Part shown: in pieces, positions 16,074 to 26,180 of the stretch
How positions within the stretch are numbered: position 1 is the stretch's first letter
Layout of the letters: each line of letters opens with the position of its first letter
From: Frateuria defendens
GTDB lineage: Bacteria > Pseudomonadota > Gammaproteobacteria > Xanthomonadales > Rhodanobacteraceae
Length of the DNA: 64,000 nt
Direction of reading: 5' to 3'
NCBI RefSeq assembly: GCF_001182895.1
Contig: NZ_LFQR01000004.1
Location: 62,001 to 126,000 of the forward strand
The notes under the pieces: model-generated
Database searches by the model: none
The model's input: the letters and a program-made list of their open reading frames with translations, nothing else
What the model was told of the DNA's origin: nothing
Position numbers and translations under genes: made by a program

Positions 16074-17567
16074 CTACGACCGGCGCGACGCCTCCAGCTT
16101 GCTGTGCCGGATGCCGTAGCCGAAGTACACCACCAGCCCCAGCGCCATCCACACCAGGAAGCGCTCGATGGTGATCCACGGCAGGCCGCCGAGCATCGTC
16201 GGGCGGCCGTCCGCGAACCACGGCCAGCCGATGATGAGGAACAGCGAGAACAGCATGCCCGCCGGCGCCACCAGCCACAGCGCCGGGGTGCGGAAGCTGC
16301 GCGGCAGCTCGGGGCGGCGGATACGCAGCAGCAGCACCGAGCCGCAGATGATGATGAAGGCGGCCAGCGTGCCGATGTTGACCAGCTCGGCCACCTGCCC
16401 GATCGGCAGGAAGCCGGCCACCGCCGCGGTGAACACGCCGAGGATCAGGGTAGGACGCGCCGGCGTGCCGTACTTGGGGTGCACCTGGGCGAACCACTTC
16501 GGCAGCAGGCCGTCGCGCGCCAGCGCGAACCAGATGCGCGCCGCGCCCAGCATGAAGGCGAACAGCACACTGGTGATGCCGGTGATGGCCGCGAGCGAGA
16601 TCACCCCGCGCACCCAGTCCAGCCCCAGCGCCTTGAAGGCGGCGTCCACCGGCGCGGGGCTGTCCAGCTGCGCGTACGGCACCATGCCGGTCAGCACCAG
16701 CGAGATCAGCACGTAGAGCGCCATCGACACCGCCAGCGACAGCAACACCGCGCGCGGCAGGTCGCGCTGCGGGTGGCGGGCCTCCTCCGCCGCGGTGGTC
16801 AGCGTGTCGTAGCCGAACACGGCGAAGAACACGATGCTGGAGGCGGTGAGCACGCCGCCCCAGCCGAAGTGGCTGCCGCCGGCATCGGCGACGGCGGCGG
16901 GAATGAAGGGGTGCCAGTTGGCGGTGTTGACGTAGAACGCGCCCACGCCGATCACCAGCGCCACGCCGATCACCTTGATCGCCACGATCAGCGTGTTGAA
17001 GCGCGCGCCCCATTCGGTGCGCAGCGTGAGCAGCACCGCGATCAGCAGCGCGATGGCCGCGGCGACCACGTTGAACACCTTGCCGCTGCCCGGGTGCGCC
17101 GGGTCGTAGGCGCCCTGCGCCCATGCCGGCAGCTGGACATGGAACAGCTGCTCCAGCAGCGCCTGCACGTAGCCGGACCAGCCGATCGCCACCACCGCCG
17201 AGACCAGCGCGTACTCGATCAGGAGATCCCAGCCGATGATCCACGCGAACAGTTCGCCCAGCACCGCGTAGCCGTAGGTGTAGGCGCTGCCGGTGACCGG
17301 GATCATGCCGGAGAATTCCGCATAGGCCAGCGCCGCGCACGCGCTGCCCAGGCCCGCGACCAGGAAGGACAGCACCACCGCCGGCCCCGCGTTCACCGCC
17401 GCCTGCTGGCCGGCGAGCACGAACACGCCCACGCCGATGATCGCGCCGATGCCGATGGCGGTGAGCTGCCACACCCCCAGCACGCGGCGGAAGTCGCGCG
17501 CGCCGCCGGCCTCCGCCTGCAATTGCTCGACCGACTTGTGGCGCGTCAGCTTGCTCAAGAAGCCCAT
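16074..17567 (-). CDS. APC-family amino acid permease
   Basis: A 497-residue inner-membrane transporter of the amino acid/polyamine/organocation family, YfnA/cationic amino acid transporter branch. Twelve or more hydrophobic helices are visible. Helix 1 carries the substrate-binding GIGAIIGVGVFVLAG, and helix 6 has FFAVFGYDTLTTAAEEARHP, where the family has FDxxxxxaEE. GGGAAAGG lies just before the ATG. It sits 233 bases upstream of the second M61 peptidase on the same strand, so released amino acids could be its cargo, but its exact substrate is not evident. Confidence 0.85.
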   Translation of the reverse strand: MGFLSKLTRHKSVEQLQAEAGGARDFRRVLGVWQLTAIGIGAIIGVGVFVLAGQQAAVNAGPAVVLSFLVAGLGSACAALAYAEFSGMIPVTGSAYTYGYAVLGELFAWIIGWDLLIEYALVSAVVAIGWSGYVQALLEQLFHVQLPAWAQGAYDPAHPGSGKVFNVVAAAIALLIAVLLTLRTEWGARFNTLIVAIKVIGVALVIGVGAFYVNTANWHPFIPAAVADAGGSHFGWGGVLTASSIVFFAVFGYDTLTTAAEEARHPQRDLPRAVLLSLAVSMALYVLISLVLTGMVPYAQLDSPAPVDAAFKALGLDWVRGVISLAAITGITSVLFAFMLGAARIWFALARDGLLPKWFAQVHPKYGTPARPTLILGVFTAAVAGFLPIGQVAELVNIGTLAAFIIICGSVLLLRIRRPELPRSFRTPALWLVAPAGMLFSLFLIIGWPWFADGRPTMLGGLPWITIERFLVWMALGLVVYFGYGIRHSKLEASRRS

Positions 17568-17650
17568 CGGCCTTTCCCCATGGCAAAGCCCAGGATCATA
17601 GCGAACGCCGGCCGGCACGCCATGCTGCGATGCGCGGACCGGCCTGGTTG

Positions 17651-17812
17651 CCCTGCGCCGCCTTCGGCGCAGGGCGAAACGTGGCGCCTTGCTCTGCTTC
17701 CTCTCCCTCTGGGGAGAGGACCGAGGTGAGGGGCGGGTGCTCGCGGGAAAGCTCGCCCGAAGCCGCGCCATCGCCAGCGTGCCCCCTCGCCCCAACCCTC
17801 GGGGGAGAGGGA
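17651..17812. repeat. Palindromic intergenic repeat cluster
   Basis: The 309-base gap before pmbA's end contains a 10-bp hairpin (CCCTGCGCCG / CGGCGCAGGG, 17651-17674). It also holds an inverted pair of CT-rich elements: CCTCTCCCTCTGGGGAGAGG near 17700 and CCCTCGCCCCAACCCTCGGG near 17784. Similar CTCTCCC/GGGAGAG elements occur at 26.1, 37.5, 39.8 and 57.4 kb. They are non-coding REP-like repeats. No gene is seen in the rest of the gap. Confidence 0.6.
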
Positions 17813-17876
17813 GCAGTCCGCGCAGCACATCGCATCCCGTTCTCGCCATGCCCCGGAAAGCAGGCAAGAACGACAC

Positions 17877-19238
17877 TCAAGTCCCCGCCACCGTCATCCG
17901 CTCGACCAGGATCGAACCCGAGGCGATGGCGCCGCGCCGATCCACGTCGTTGCCCACCGCCGCGATGCCGAGGAACATCTCGCGCAGGTTGGAGGCGATG
18001 GTGATGCCTTCCACCGGGTAGGCGATCTCGCCGCCCTCGACCCAGAAGCCGCTGGCGCCGCGCGAGTAGTTGCCGGAAACCGGCGACACGCCCTGCCCCA
18101 TCAGCTGCGTCACCACCAGACCCGTGCCCATCTCGCGCAGCAACGCCTGGAAACCGTGCATGCCCGGTTCCAGCAGCAGGTTGCGCACGCCGCCGGCGTT
18201 GCCGGTGCTGCGCAGGCCGAGCTTGCGGGCGGCGTAGCTGTCCAGCACGTAGCGTTGCAGCACGCCGCCGTCCACCAGCAGCGAGCCCTGGGTGGCCACG
18301 CCCTCCTCGTCGAAGACGGCGGACGCCATGCCGCGCGCGAGGTGCGGGTGCTCCACCAGGCGCACGAAGGCGGGAAACAGGCGCTTGCCGAGGTGGTCCG
18401 CATACAGCGTGGCGCCGTTGTAGAGCGCCTTGCCCTCCACCGCCGCGACGAAGTGGCCGAGCAGGCCGCGCGCCAGCTCCGGCACGAACAGCACCGGGCA
18501 CTGCCGCGTGCCCAGGCCGCGCGCGCCCAGCCGCGCCAGCGCGCGCTCGGCGGCCAGGCGGCCGATGCGCCCGGGCAACTCCAGGTCGCCCGGCGCGCGG
18601 GCGATGTCGTACCAGCTGCCGCGCTGCATGCCCTCGCCGTGGCCGGCGAGCAGGGAGCAGGACAGCTCGTGCCAGCTCTCGCGCCGGCGGCCGACGAAGC
18701 CGTGGCTGTTGGCGTAGCCGCGCAGCACGCTGCCGCTCTCCACCTCGGCGCCGTCCGAGTTGGTGATGCCTTCCTCCTCGCGCCCGGCGGCCTCGATGCC
18801 GCGGGCCAGTTCCACCGCCTCGTCCACCTCCAGCGCCCACGGGTGCCAGAGGTCGAGCTCGGGCGCCTCGGTGGGGTACAGGGTGGGATCGGGCAGGCCG
18901 TTGAACACGTCCGGCTCGGCCAGCCTGGCGATGGCGCAGGCCTTGGCCACGGTCTGGCGCACCGACCCGGGGTCGAAGTCGGCGGTGCTCGCCACGCCGA
19001 GGCTGCGGCCGACCTGGGCGCGCACCACCAGCTGGCGGTCGAGCCGGCGGGTGAGGGTTTCCACCTCGCCGTGGCGCACGCCCACGGCCAGGCTGCGGCG
19101 CAGGTGCGAGGACGCCGAGGCCTCATTGGCGCCGGCGGCGCGACACTGCGCCACCGCCTCCCGGCACAGCTGCGCCAGGGCGGCCGCGTCGTCGGCCGGC
19201 GCCGGCGGCCGCGCCGCCGCATGCATCACGCTGTTCAT
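17877..19238 (-). CDS. pmbA: Metalloprotease subunit PmbA (TldE)
   Basis: A 453-residue member of the TldD/PmbA family, the non-catalytic half of the TldD-TldE protease that trims unfolded or modified peptides in the cytoplasm (microcin B17 leader and CcdA in E. coli). Length and features match canonical Pmb[42 protein letters not shown], and a C-terminal [20 protein letters not shown]. As expected for PmbA, it lacks the HExxxH motif. Its ATG overlaps the tldD stop (ATGA), so the two are translationally coupled. Confidence 0.93.
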   Translation of the reverse strand: MNSVMHAAARPPAPADDAAALAQLCREAVAQCRAAGANEASASSHLRRSLAVGVRHGEVETLTRRLDRQLVVRAQVGRSLGVASTADFDPGSVRQTVAKACAIARLAEPDVFNGLPDPTLYPTEAPELDLWHPWALEVDEAVELARGIEAAGREEEGITNSDGAEVESGSVLRGYANSHGFVGRRRESWHELSCSLLAGHGEGMQRGSWYDIARAPGDLELPGRIGRLAAERALARLGARGLGTRQCPVLFVPELARGLLGHFVAAVEGKALYNGATLYADHLGKRLFPAFVRLVEHPHLARGMASAVFDEEGVATQGSLLVDGGVLQRYVLDSYAARKLGLRSTGNAGGVRNLLLEPGMHGFQALLREMGTGLVVTQLMGQGVSPVSGNYSRGASGFWVEGGEIAYPVEGITIASNLREMFLGIAAVGNDVDRRGAIASGSILVERMTVAGT

Positions 19239-20677
19239 GCCGCGGTCCCTCCCACCGTCATGCCGTCGATCTTGAGCGTGGGCTGGCCCACGCCCACCGG
19301 CACGCTCTGGCCCTGCTTGCCGCACATGGCGATGCCCTCGTCCAGGGCGAGGTCGTTGCCGATCATCGACACCCGCGAGAGCACCTCCGAGCCGGCGCCG
19401 ACCAGGGTGGCGCCCTTCACCGGCGCGGTGATGCGGCCGTCCTCGATCAGGTAGGCCTCGTTGGCACAGAACACGAACTTGCCGGTGACGATGTCCACCT
19501 GGCCGCCGGCGAAGTTCACCGCGTAGAGGCCCTTCTTCACCGAGCGGATGATCTCCTCCGGGTCGCGCTCGCCGGGCCACATGTAGGTGTTGGTCATGCG
19601 CGGCATCGGCAGCTGCGAGAAGGATTCGCGCCGGCCGTTGCCGGTGGGCGCCGTGCCCATCAGGCGCGCGTTCATGCGGTCCTGCATGTAGCCCTTCAGG
19701 ATGCCGTCCTCGATCAGCACGGTGCAGGCACTCGCCGTGCCCTCGTCGTCCACGCCGAGCGAGCCGCGGCGGCCCTCCAGCATGCCGTCGTCCACGATGG
19801 TGACGCCGGGCGCGGCCACGCGCTCGCCGAGGCGGCCGGCGAACACCGAGGTGCCCTTGCGCGCGTAGTCGCCCTCCAGCCCGTGGCCCACCGCCTCGTG
19901 CAGCAGCACGCCGGGCCAGCCGGGGCCGACCACCACCGGCATGCTGCCGGCCGGGGCGTCCACCGCGTCGAGGTTGACCAGCGCGCGGCGCACCGCCTCG
20001 CGCGCCCAGGCCTGGGCGCGGCCGCCGCAGCGCAGGGCGTTCAAGCCGTAGCGGCCGCCGCCGCCGGCCGTGCCTTCCTCGCGGCGCCCGTGCTGCTCGG
20101 CGATCACGCGCACGTTGAGGCGCACCAGCGGGCGCACGTCGGCGGCGAGGGTGCCGTCGGAGGCGGCCACCAGCACGGTGTCGGCGTTGGCCGAGAGCGA
20201 CACCATCACCTGCTTCACGCGCGGGTCCTGCGCGCGGGCGTAGGCGTCCAGCTCGCGCAGCAGGGCGATTTTGTCGGCGTCGGGCAGGCTGTCCACCGGG
20301 TCGAGCGCCGGGTACAGCGCGTGCGCGCCGGCCACCGCCAGCGCGCGGCCGGCGCCCTGGCCGCCGTCGCGCGCGATGCCGCGCGCCGCCCCGGCCGCCT
20401 CCATCAGCGCCGGCAGGTCGATGGATTCGGCGTAGGCGAAGCCGGTCTTCTCGCCGCTCATGGCGCGCACGCCCACGCCCTTGCGCAGCGCGTGGCGGCC
20501 GCTCTTGACGAGGCCGTCCTCCAGCGACCACGCCTCGTGGCGCTCGTGCTGGAAGTAGAGGTCGGCGGCGTCGATGGCGGGCCCCATCAAGCGTGCGAAC
20601 ACGCCGTCGAGGTCGCGGACATCGAGGCCGCCGGCGCCGAGCAGCTGTTGCCCGGCCTGGATCATGGCTTGGTTCAT
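19235..20677 (-). CDS. tldD: Metalloprotease subunit TldD
   Basis: A 480-residue catalytic subunit of the TldD-TldE peptidase. The zinc motif HEAVGH (His260, Glu261, His265) is intact, and the C-terminal Cys ligand is in [10 protein letters not shown]-terminal [17 protein letters not shown] and [13 protein letters not shown] are typical of TldD. It starts 50 bases after the TonB receptor on the same strand and overlaps pmbA by four bases, so all three may be one operon. The open frame extends far upstream through the receptor gene by chance; the ATG at 20677 follows the family start. Confidence 0.93.
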   Translation of the reverse strand: MNQAMIQAGQQLLGAGGLDVRDLDGVFARLMGPAIDAADLYFQHERHEAWSLEDGLVKSGRHALRKGVGVRAMSGEKTGFAYAESIDLPALMEAAGAARGIARDGGQGAGRALAVAGAHALYPALDPVDSLPDADKIALLRELDAYARAQDPRVKQVMVSLSANADTVLVAASDGTLAADVRPLVRLNVRVIAEQHGRREEGTAGGGGRYGLNALRCGGRAQAWAREAVRRALVNLDAVDAPAGSMPVVVGPGWPGVLLHEAVGHGLEGDYARKGTSVFAGRLGERVAAPGVTIVDDGMLEGRRGSLGVDDEGTASACTVLIEDGILKGYMQDRMNARLMGTAPTGNGRRESFSQLPMPRMTNTYMWPGERDPEEIIRSVKKGLYAVNFAGGQVDIVTGKFVFCANEAYLIEDGRITAPVKGATLVGAGSEVLSRVSMIGNDLALDEGIAMCGKQGQSVPVGVGQPTLKIDGMTVGGTAA

Positions 20678-20727
20678 CGCAACCGTTCCCGTGCGCGGGC
20701 GCCGCCGGCGGCGCCCGCGGCTTGCTT

Positions 20728-23472
20728 TCAGTCGAAGTGCTTGTTGAATTCCAGGCTCACCGCGCGGCCCAGTGCGTTGTAGACCTGCGAGTTGTAGCGC
20801 GGGTAGGACACCCAGCCCTTGTGCGGCGGGTCGCGGTCGAACAGGTTGTTGACGTACAGGCCCAGCGACATCTGCCGGGGCAGCTGGTAGCTCACGCTGG
20901 CGTTGAACACCGTCCACGCGCCGGTGTGGCCCGGGTCGCCGTAGACGCGGCGGTTGGCGTCGGAGATGCCGTAGCCGAAGGCGGCCAGCGCGAGGTTGGG
21001 CGTGCGGCCGTAGCGCACCGCGAACAGCGTGGTGGACACCGGACCCACGGTCCAGTTGGCGCTGGCGTTGACGATGCTCTTGAACTGGCTCACCTGCCCC
21101 GTCGGGTTGTGCAGCACGTCGATCATCGGCTGGTTGCTGGCCGACTGCACCTTGTGGCGGAGCATGTCGTTCCAGTTGAGCGAGAACTGGAACTGGCCGA
21201 GGTGCTCCGTGCGCAGGCGGTAGTCCGCGCCGGCGGTGATGGTGGCCAGCGTCTCCTGCGCCACGTTGAAGTAGCCGCCGGTGATCATCGCGATGCGACC
21301 GGTGGCCGGGTCGCGCTGCACGCGCGCGATGGCGTCGCCGCAACCCGGTAGCACCGCGGCGGTGCCGCCCGCGCGGCAGCTCGCCTCGTCGGCCAGGATG
21401 GTGGGCACGGTGATGGCGCGGATCTCGTCCTGGATGCCGATGCGCAGGTAGTCCGCGTGCAGGCTGAAGGCGTCGCTGGGCGACCACACCGCGCCCACCG
21501 TCCACGACTTGGCCGTGGTGGGCTTCAAGCCGAGGTTGCCGGTGACGGTGGAGCCCATCACGTAGCGGCAGCGCGAGCTGGTGCGCGACACGCCGAGCTG
21601 GTCGCACCGGTACAGGTCGTAGGTGTTCTGCCGGCCCACGGTGGTGCCGGTGTAGAGGTAGGCCAGGTCCGGCGCGCGGAAGGCGGTGGAGTAGCTGCCG
21701 CGGATCAAGAGGCTGTCGAACGGGCGGAATTGCAGGCCCGCCTTCCAGGTCGGCTTGGAGCTTTGCACGCCGGAATAGCTGAAGCGGTCGTAGCGGCCGG
21801 CGAAGGTGGCGGTGAGCATCGGCCACAGCGGCAGGTCCAGCTCCGCCGTCAGCGCGCCGTGGTTGCGCTTGCCCAGGCTCGGCTGCTGCGAGCCGTACTG
21901 GAACAGGCCATTGACGTAGTCGGGCTCGGGCTGGTCGCGCCAGGATTCCTTGCCGCCCTCGGCCAGCACCGCGAGGCCGGCCGCGCCGCCGGGCAGCTGG
22001 AACAGCTCGGTATTGGTGAGCTTGCCGTACACCGACTGCGTCCAGGTGAGGGCGCGGCGGGTGCGGTAGTCGGCGAAGGCGGCGTACTGGTCCGGCGTGA
22101 GCGGCACGAACACGTTCTGGATGTTGCCGCCGTAGAGGCCGTTGAGGTACGCCTCCATCTTGCCCATCACCGGCAGGTAGGCGGACTGGCTCAGCCGGTA
22201 CTCGGACAGCACGTAGTACAGGTCGTAGTTCCACTTGCTCTCGCCGATGCCGCCGCGCAGGCCCGCGGTGAGGTCGTACTGGTTCGAGCTGTTGTTGACG
22301 AAGTTGGCCTGCCGCCCGCCCGTCTCCTCCGGCGCGAACTCGCGCGAGACGAAGTAGTCCTCGCCCGCGGGGCTGGTCACGGTGTCGTAGAAATACGTGG
22401 TGCCGGCGTTGGAGCCGTTGCGCGCCACGGTGTAGTCCGCGTCGGCGTAGGCGGTGAGATGGGGGGTGAAGTCGTGGCTGACCGAGAGGTAGCCCGACAC
22501 CGACTTGCTGGCCGGCACGAAGGTGCTGGTGTAGGAGCCGGCGTAGGGCGAGGCGCACCAGTCGCCGGCGTCGGCCACGCTGCCGCCGAACAGCCCTCCC
22601 ATCGCGCGGCAGCCGTCGGCCGGGCGGATGTAGTTGTCGTGGCTGTCCTGCGCGTAGGCGTCGTCGTCGTAGGGGTAGTACTTGGTCAGGCGGCGGTCGG
22701 TGCCGTACACCGGGTTGCTCTTGCGCCACTGCAGGGCGTAGACCACGCGGGTGTCCCGGTTGCTGAAGCCGCCCACCAGCTGCGCCTGGCGGTTGAAGCC
22801 GCCGCCCTGGGTGTAGTTGCCCACGCGCACGTTGAGGTCGATGCCCTTCACGTCCTTCTTGAGCACGATGTTGACCACGCCGGCGATGGCGTCGGAGCCG
22901 TAGATGGCCGACTGGTTGCCGGGCAGGATGTCGATGTGGTCCACCATCGCCATCGGGATGTTGGCCAGGTCGGTGATGTTGCCGCCGCCGCCGGTGTTGT
23001 AGGTGAGCGGGTAGTTGGCCACCGGGTGGCCGTTGATCAGCACCTTGGTGAAGCTGGGCGAGAGGCCGAACAGGCTCACGACCTTGGCGTTCTGGGTATT
23101 GCCCGAGCCGATCGGCGAGCCGTCGCGCACGCCGCCGGTGGCGAACGGCGTGGCGCGCAGCGCCTCGGCCACGGTGGCGAAGCCGTTCTGCTTGATCTGC
23201 GCCGCATCGAGCGTGAGCGTGGGCGAGGCGCCCTCGCTCTGCGAGGCCGGCAGCAGGCTGCCGGTGACGGCCACCACGTCGAGCTTGTCGGCGTGCTCGG
23301 CCATCGCCGCGCAGGTCTTCTGCTGCGCTGCCTTCTTCAGCGGATCGGCGCACGAACCCTGCCCGTCCGATGGCGGCGCGGCGTCCTGCGCCGGTACCGC
23401 GGCGGCATGCACGGCCGCCATCCCTCCCCACTGCAAGGCCAGGCCGATGGCCACGAACAAACGCTTCTTCAT
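20728..23472 (-). CDS. TonB-dependent outer-membrane receptor
   Basis: A 914-residue receptor. Signal peptide 1-24, then an N-terminal Cys-containing segment ([14 protein letters not shown]), a plug domain ([38 protein letters not shown]) and a large beta-barrel ending in FNKHFD. The TonB box is probably [18 protein letters not shown] precedes the ATG. It is directly followed by tldD and pmbA. About 220 bases upstream, on the same strand, lies an SbmA/YddA-type ABC transporter, which suggests a peptide-like ligand. No siderophore or vitamin gene lies nearby, and the ligand is unproven. Confidence 0.88.
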   Translation of the reverse strand: MKKRLFVAIGLALQWGGMAAVHAAAVPAQDAAPPSDGQGSCADPLKKAAQQKTCAAMAEHADKLDVVAVTGSLLPASQSEGASPTLTLDAAQIKQNGFATVAEALRATPFATGGVRDGSPIGSGNTQNAKVVSLFGLSPSFTKVLINGHPVANYPLTYNTGGGGNITDLANIPMAMVDHIDILPGNQSAIYGSDAIAGVVNIVLKKDVKGIDLNVRVGNYTQGGGFNRQAQLVGGFSNRDTRVVYALQWRKSNPVYGTDRRLTKYYPYDDDAYAQDSHDNYIRPADGCRAMGGLFGGSVADAGDWCASPYAGSYTSTFVPASKSVSGYLSVSHDFTPHLTAYADADYTVARNGSNAGTTYFYDTVTSPAGEDYFVSREFAPEETGGRQANFVNNSSNQYDLTAGLRGGIGESKWNYDLYYVLSEYRLSQSAYLPVMGKMEAYLNGLYGGNIQNVFVPLTPDQYAAFADYRTRRALTWTQSVYGKLTNTELFQLPGGAAGLAVLAEGGKESWRDQPEPDYVNGLFQYGSQQPSLGKRNHGALTAELDLPLWPMLTATFAGRYDRFSYSGVQSSKPTWKAGLQFRPFDSLLIRGSYSTAFRAPDLAYLYTGTTVGRQNTYDLYRCDQLGVSRTSSRCRYVMGSTVTGNLGLKPTTAKSWTVGAVWSPSDAFSLHADYLRIGIQDEIRAITVPTILADEASCRAGGTAAVLPGCGDAIARVQRDPATGRIAMITGGYFNVAQETLATITAGADYRLRTEHLGQFQFSLNWNDMLRHKVQSASNQPMIDVLHNPTGQVSQFKSIVNASANWTVGPVSTTLFAVRYGRTPNLALAAFGYGISDANRRVYGDPGHTGAWTVFNASVSYQLPRQMSLGLYVNNLFDRDPPHKGWVSYPRYNSQVYNALGRAVSLEFNKHFD

Positions 23473-23692
23473 ACGGTCCCCTCCAACCCTCTCGATCAAA
23501 CGAATCAGACGTGCTCCGCGCCGGAAAAAGGCACGCAGCGACTCCCCGGCCGCTGCGCCATGCGAAGCGGCACCCATGCGTTCCTCTTGTCGCCGCCGCA
23601 GCCGCGCCCCCCACGGCATCGGCGGCCTTCTCCTTTGGCCGGCATGGAGGCGTCCCTCCGCCGGCGATCCCCGGGCCAGGCCCGGCCTTGCC

Positions 23693-25456
23693 TCAAGAGC
23701 CCACGGCGACGGCCGCGGGCGTCGTACAGCCGCCGCCCAGGACCTCGCCCGTCCGCGGCGGCGAAAACGACAGCTTGCGCTGGTGCAGCGCGATCACCGA
23801 CTCGCGGTGCGCCACGCTGATCACGGTGCAGGCGGGCAGCCGCTCGCGCACCTGCTGGTAGAGCCAGGCCTCGTTGGCGCTGTCGAGCGCCGAGGTGGAT
23901 TCGTCCAGGAACAGCGTGTCCGGCCGCTGCAGCAGCACGCGCGCGAAGGCCAGGCGCTGCTGCTCGCCGGGCGAGAGGCGCTTGCTCCAGTGCGCCGTCT
24001 CGCCCAGCAGTGCGGCGTAGTGGCCCAGCCGGCAGGTCTGCAGCGCCTCGGCGCAGGCCTCGTCGCCGAATTCGTCGGCCATGCCGGGGTAGCACAGTGC
24101 ATCCTTGAGCGTGCCGATGGGCACGTAGGGCCGCTGCGGGATGAACATGCTGCGGCGCCCGGACGGCATCTCGATGCGCCCGCTGCCGTGCTGCCACAGC
24201 CCGGCCAGCGACAGCAGGAAGGTGCTCTTGCCGCAGCCGGAGGGCCCGACGATGACGGAGGTGGAACCGGCCTTGATGTCCATCGAGGCCGGCTCGCTCA
24301 GCACGCGGCCGTCCGGGCAATGCAGCGCGAGGTCGTAGGTGCGCAGCACCTCGTCCTGGCTGTCGGCCACCACGATGTCGCGCGGATTCTCCGGCTCGTC
24401 CAGCAGGCGGTCGAACTCGACCAGGCGCGACAGCGCCGCGCGCACGTCGGCCAGGTCCGGATAGTTCTGGATGAACCACAGCAGGCCGATGCGCATCTGG
24501 TTGCAGGTCTGGAACAGCCGGGTCACCCCGCCCAGCGACAGCGTGCCGGCGAAATAGGCGCCCGCGCCGAGCAGCCACGGCACCACCTGCGCGGCCTGGC
24601 TGCTGCCCCAGCTGGAGAGGTTGACGCCGAAGGTGCTGCGCACGACGTGGCGCCAGTTCTGGCGGATCGCGGCGAAGGCGCCGTCGAGCCGGCGCTGCTC
24701 GGCGCGCTCGCCGGCATACAGCGCGATCGGCTCGCTGTTCTCGCGCACGCGCACCAGCGCGAAGCGGTAGTCGCCCTCGCGCGCCTGCTGGTGGTAGCGC
24801 GCGCGCAGCAGCGGCCGCCCCAGCCATTCGACCAGGCCGGTGCTGGCCAGGCAGAACAACAGGAACACGAACACCACCAGGCCGGGCATGGCCACCGTAT
24901 GGCCGCCCAACTGGTACTGGATGGTGCGCGAGAGGTTCCACAGCACGCCGGTGAAGACCACGACGATGCCCATCTGGTGCAGGAAATCGAAGGCGTTCTT
25001 GAGCCCCTTGTCGCCGGTGAGGATCAGCATGTCCTCGGACAGGCGCTGGTCGGGGTTGTCGATCGCGCCGCTGCGGTCCAGGCGGTAATAGGTTTTCTTG
25101 TCCAGCCAGCGGCCCAGGAAATGCGCGTTCATCCAGGTGCGCCAGCGCATCTGCAGCCGCTGGATGATCCACTGGTTCACGGTGTAGGTGACCACCCAGG
25201 CCGCCATGATCGCCGCCTCCAGCGCGATCTGCCGCCAGAACACGCCGGCATGGCGCGCGCCGAGGGCGTCGAACATCACCCCGTTGATGCGGTTCTGCAG
25301 CAGGCTCTGGTAGACCATGACGCCGTTCAGCGCCGGCACCAGCAGCAAGAGCCCCCACGCCATCCACTTGTCGTCCGAGCGCCAGTAGCCGCTCAGCAGG
25401 CGCCAGGCCGCGCGCGGCGTGGTCTTGGGTGTCGGCTTGTCGGTGCTGGCGTTCAT
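23693..25456 (-). CDS. ABC transporter, fused permease/ATPase (YddA/SbmA-like)
   Basis: A 587-residue half-transporter with an N-terminal ABC_membrane_2-type domain (about six helices; LLQNRINGVMFDALGAR, WRTWMNAHFLGRWL and YYRL are hallmarks shared with SbmA/BacA) and a C-terminal ATPase: Walker A GPSGCGKST, signature LSPGEQQR, Walker B TLFLDEST, and switch His in SVAHRES. SbmA/BacA relatives import antimicrobial peptides, bleomycin or cobalamin. This version carries its own ATPase, as in YddA and Mycobacterium Rv1819c. The ATG at 25456 has GGAG 5 bases upstream; an in-frame ATG 15 codons earlier is less likely. It belongs with the receptor and tldD/pmbA by position. Confidence 0.85.
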   Translation of the reverse strand: MNASTDKPTPKTTPRAAWRLLSGYWRSDDKWMAWGLLLLVPALNGVMVYQSLLQNRINGVMFDALGARHAGVFWRQIALEAAIMAAWVVTYTVNQWIIQRLQMRWRTWMNAHFLGRWLDKKTYYRLDRSGAIDNPDQRLSEDMLILTGDKGLKNAFDFLHQMGIVVVFTGVLWNLSRTIQYQLGGHTVAMPGLVVFVFLLFCLASTGLVEWLGRPLLRARYHQQAREGDYRFALVRVRENSEPIALYAGERAEQRRLDGAFAAIRQNWRHVVRSTFGVNLSSWGSSQAAQVVPWLLGAGAYFAGTLSLGGVTRLFQTCNQMRIGLLWFIQNYPDLADVRAALSRLVEFDRLLDEPENPRDIVVADSQDEVLRTYDLALHCPDGRVLSEPASMDIKAGSTSVIVGPSGCGKSTFLLSLAGLWQHGSGRIEMPSGRRSMFIPQRPYVPIGTLKDALCYPGMADEFGDEACAEALQTCRLGHYAALLGETAHWSKRLSPGEQQRLAFARVLLQRPDTLFLDESTSALDSANEAWLYQQVRERLPACTVISVAHRESVIALHQRKLSFSPPRTGEVLGGGCTTPAAVAVGS

Positions 25457-25814
25457 CGGGACTCCATCGCTGCGGACAGCGGGTGGCCGGGTGTCTGGCA
25501 TGTCCGGCGGGCGGACACTCGGTCATGACTCCCGTTGCGGCTCCGCGAGGAGGCGACGGTTGGCATGGATATGCATGTCGAGGGCGTCCGGGCGGCGCGC
25601 GCCCGGAGCCTCGACCCTGATGCGCTACGGCTCCCCTGGCCCGCCGCGGCGGGCCGGTCGGTGCCGAGGGTGGCCGACGCCCCCTGGCGCGCTTCACCCG
25701 TCTTGCAGATGGCCCACCCGCCGGCATTCGGCATGCTGCGCAGTGTGCGGGGCGGCCCCATGTCCAGGGTCCAATGGCGATGGGTCATATGCATATGGCC
25801 CATCGCCATTCCGG
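25457..25814. repeat. Gene-free stretch with a 38-bp near-perfect palindrome
   Basis: No gene is evident between the ABC transporter and copZ. At 25773-25810 lies an inverted repeat. The outer arms AATGGCGATGGG and CCCATCGCCATT are exact complements, the core ATATGCATAT is self-complementary, and only one of 19 pairs (T/G) mismatches. It starts 4 bases after the copZ stop. As RNA it would form a long hairpin without a T-run. It could be a 3' end or processing structure for the cop transcript or a protein binding site. Confidence 0.65.
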
Positions 25815-26027
25815 TCAGGCGGCCAGCACGGTGAAGCCGGCGTCCTCGATGAGGGTCTTGATCGCCGATTCGTTGATCGCGCCGTCCTCGTAGCTCACGC
25901 TCACCTGCTTGGTCTCCAGCACGATGTCGGTGTTGTTCACGCCGTCGGTGCCGTCGAGCAGGCGCTTCAGGCGGCCCGAGCAGCCGCCGCACTTCATGCC
26001 GTCGACCTTCAGTTCGATCTGGCTCAT
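25815..26027 (-). CDS. copZ: Heavy-metal-binding chaperone (CopZ-like)
   Basis: A 70-residue single HMA domain. The metal site is MKCGGCSGR with Cys13 and Cys16 (MxCxxC), and the C-terminal part EDAGFTVL matches the usual fold end. It carries Cu(I), or another soft metal, to the ATPase encoded upstream in the operon. AGGAGG is 8 bases before the ATG. It follows copA by 153 bases on the same strand; a hairpin lies in the gap. Confidence 0.88.
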   Translation of the reverse strand: MSQIELKVDGMKCGGCSGRLKRLLDGTDGVNNTDIVLETKQVSVSYEDGAINESAIKTLIEDAGFTVLAA

Positions 26028-26116
26028 GGTGTTGTCCTCCTGGGGTGAGTGGATGGATGGGGAAACGGGGGCGGGGTGTTGGCGCCGGCTCCCGAGGTGT
26101 TCAAAACCCGCTGCCT

Positions 26117-26146
26117 GCCCCCTCCCCTGCCTGCAGGGGGAGGGGC
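26117..26146. repeat. CT-rich hairpin between copA and copZ
   Basis: CCCCTCCCC and GGGGAGGGG arms around CTGCCTGCA-type loop sequence. It is one of the window's recurrent CT/GA-rich intergenic palindromes and might attenuate transcription from copA into copZ. Confidence 0.5.
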
Positions 26147-26180
26147 CGCGGGCCTCGATGGCAGGTGTTCGGGCACGCAC

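Noticed and set aside
13930-17586. A single open frame of 1218 codons spanning the second M61 peptidase and upstream DNA
   Set aside because: Only the part after GTG 15840 is peptidase. The rest is an out-of-frame reading of the permease gene kept open by high GC.
20678-20727. Possible small RiPP precursor gene between tldD and the TonB receptor
   Set aside because: The gap is only 50 bases and holds no start codon with a usable frame; the 220-base gap upstream of the receptor also shows no convincing small peptide gene.
19235-23614. A 1459-codon frame including tldD
   Set aside because: The upstream two thirds are a shadow of the TonB receptor; tldD starts at 20677 by family length and the receptor frame has all motifs.
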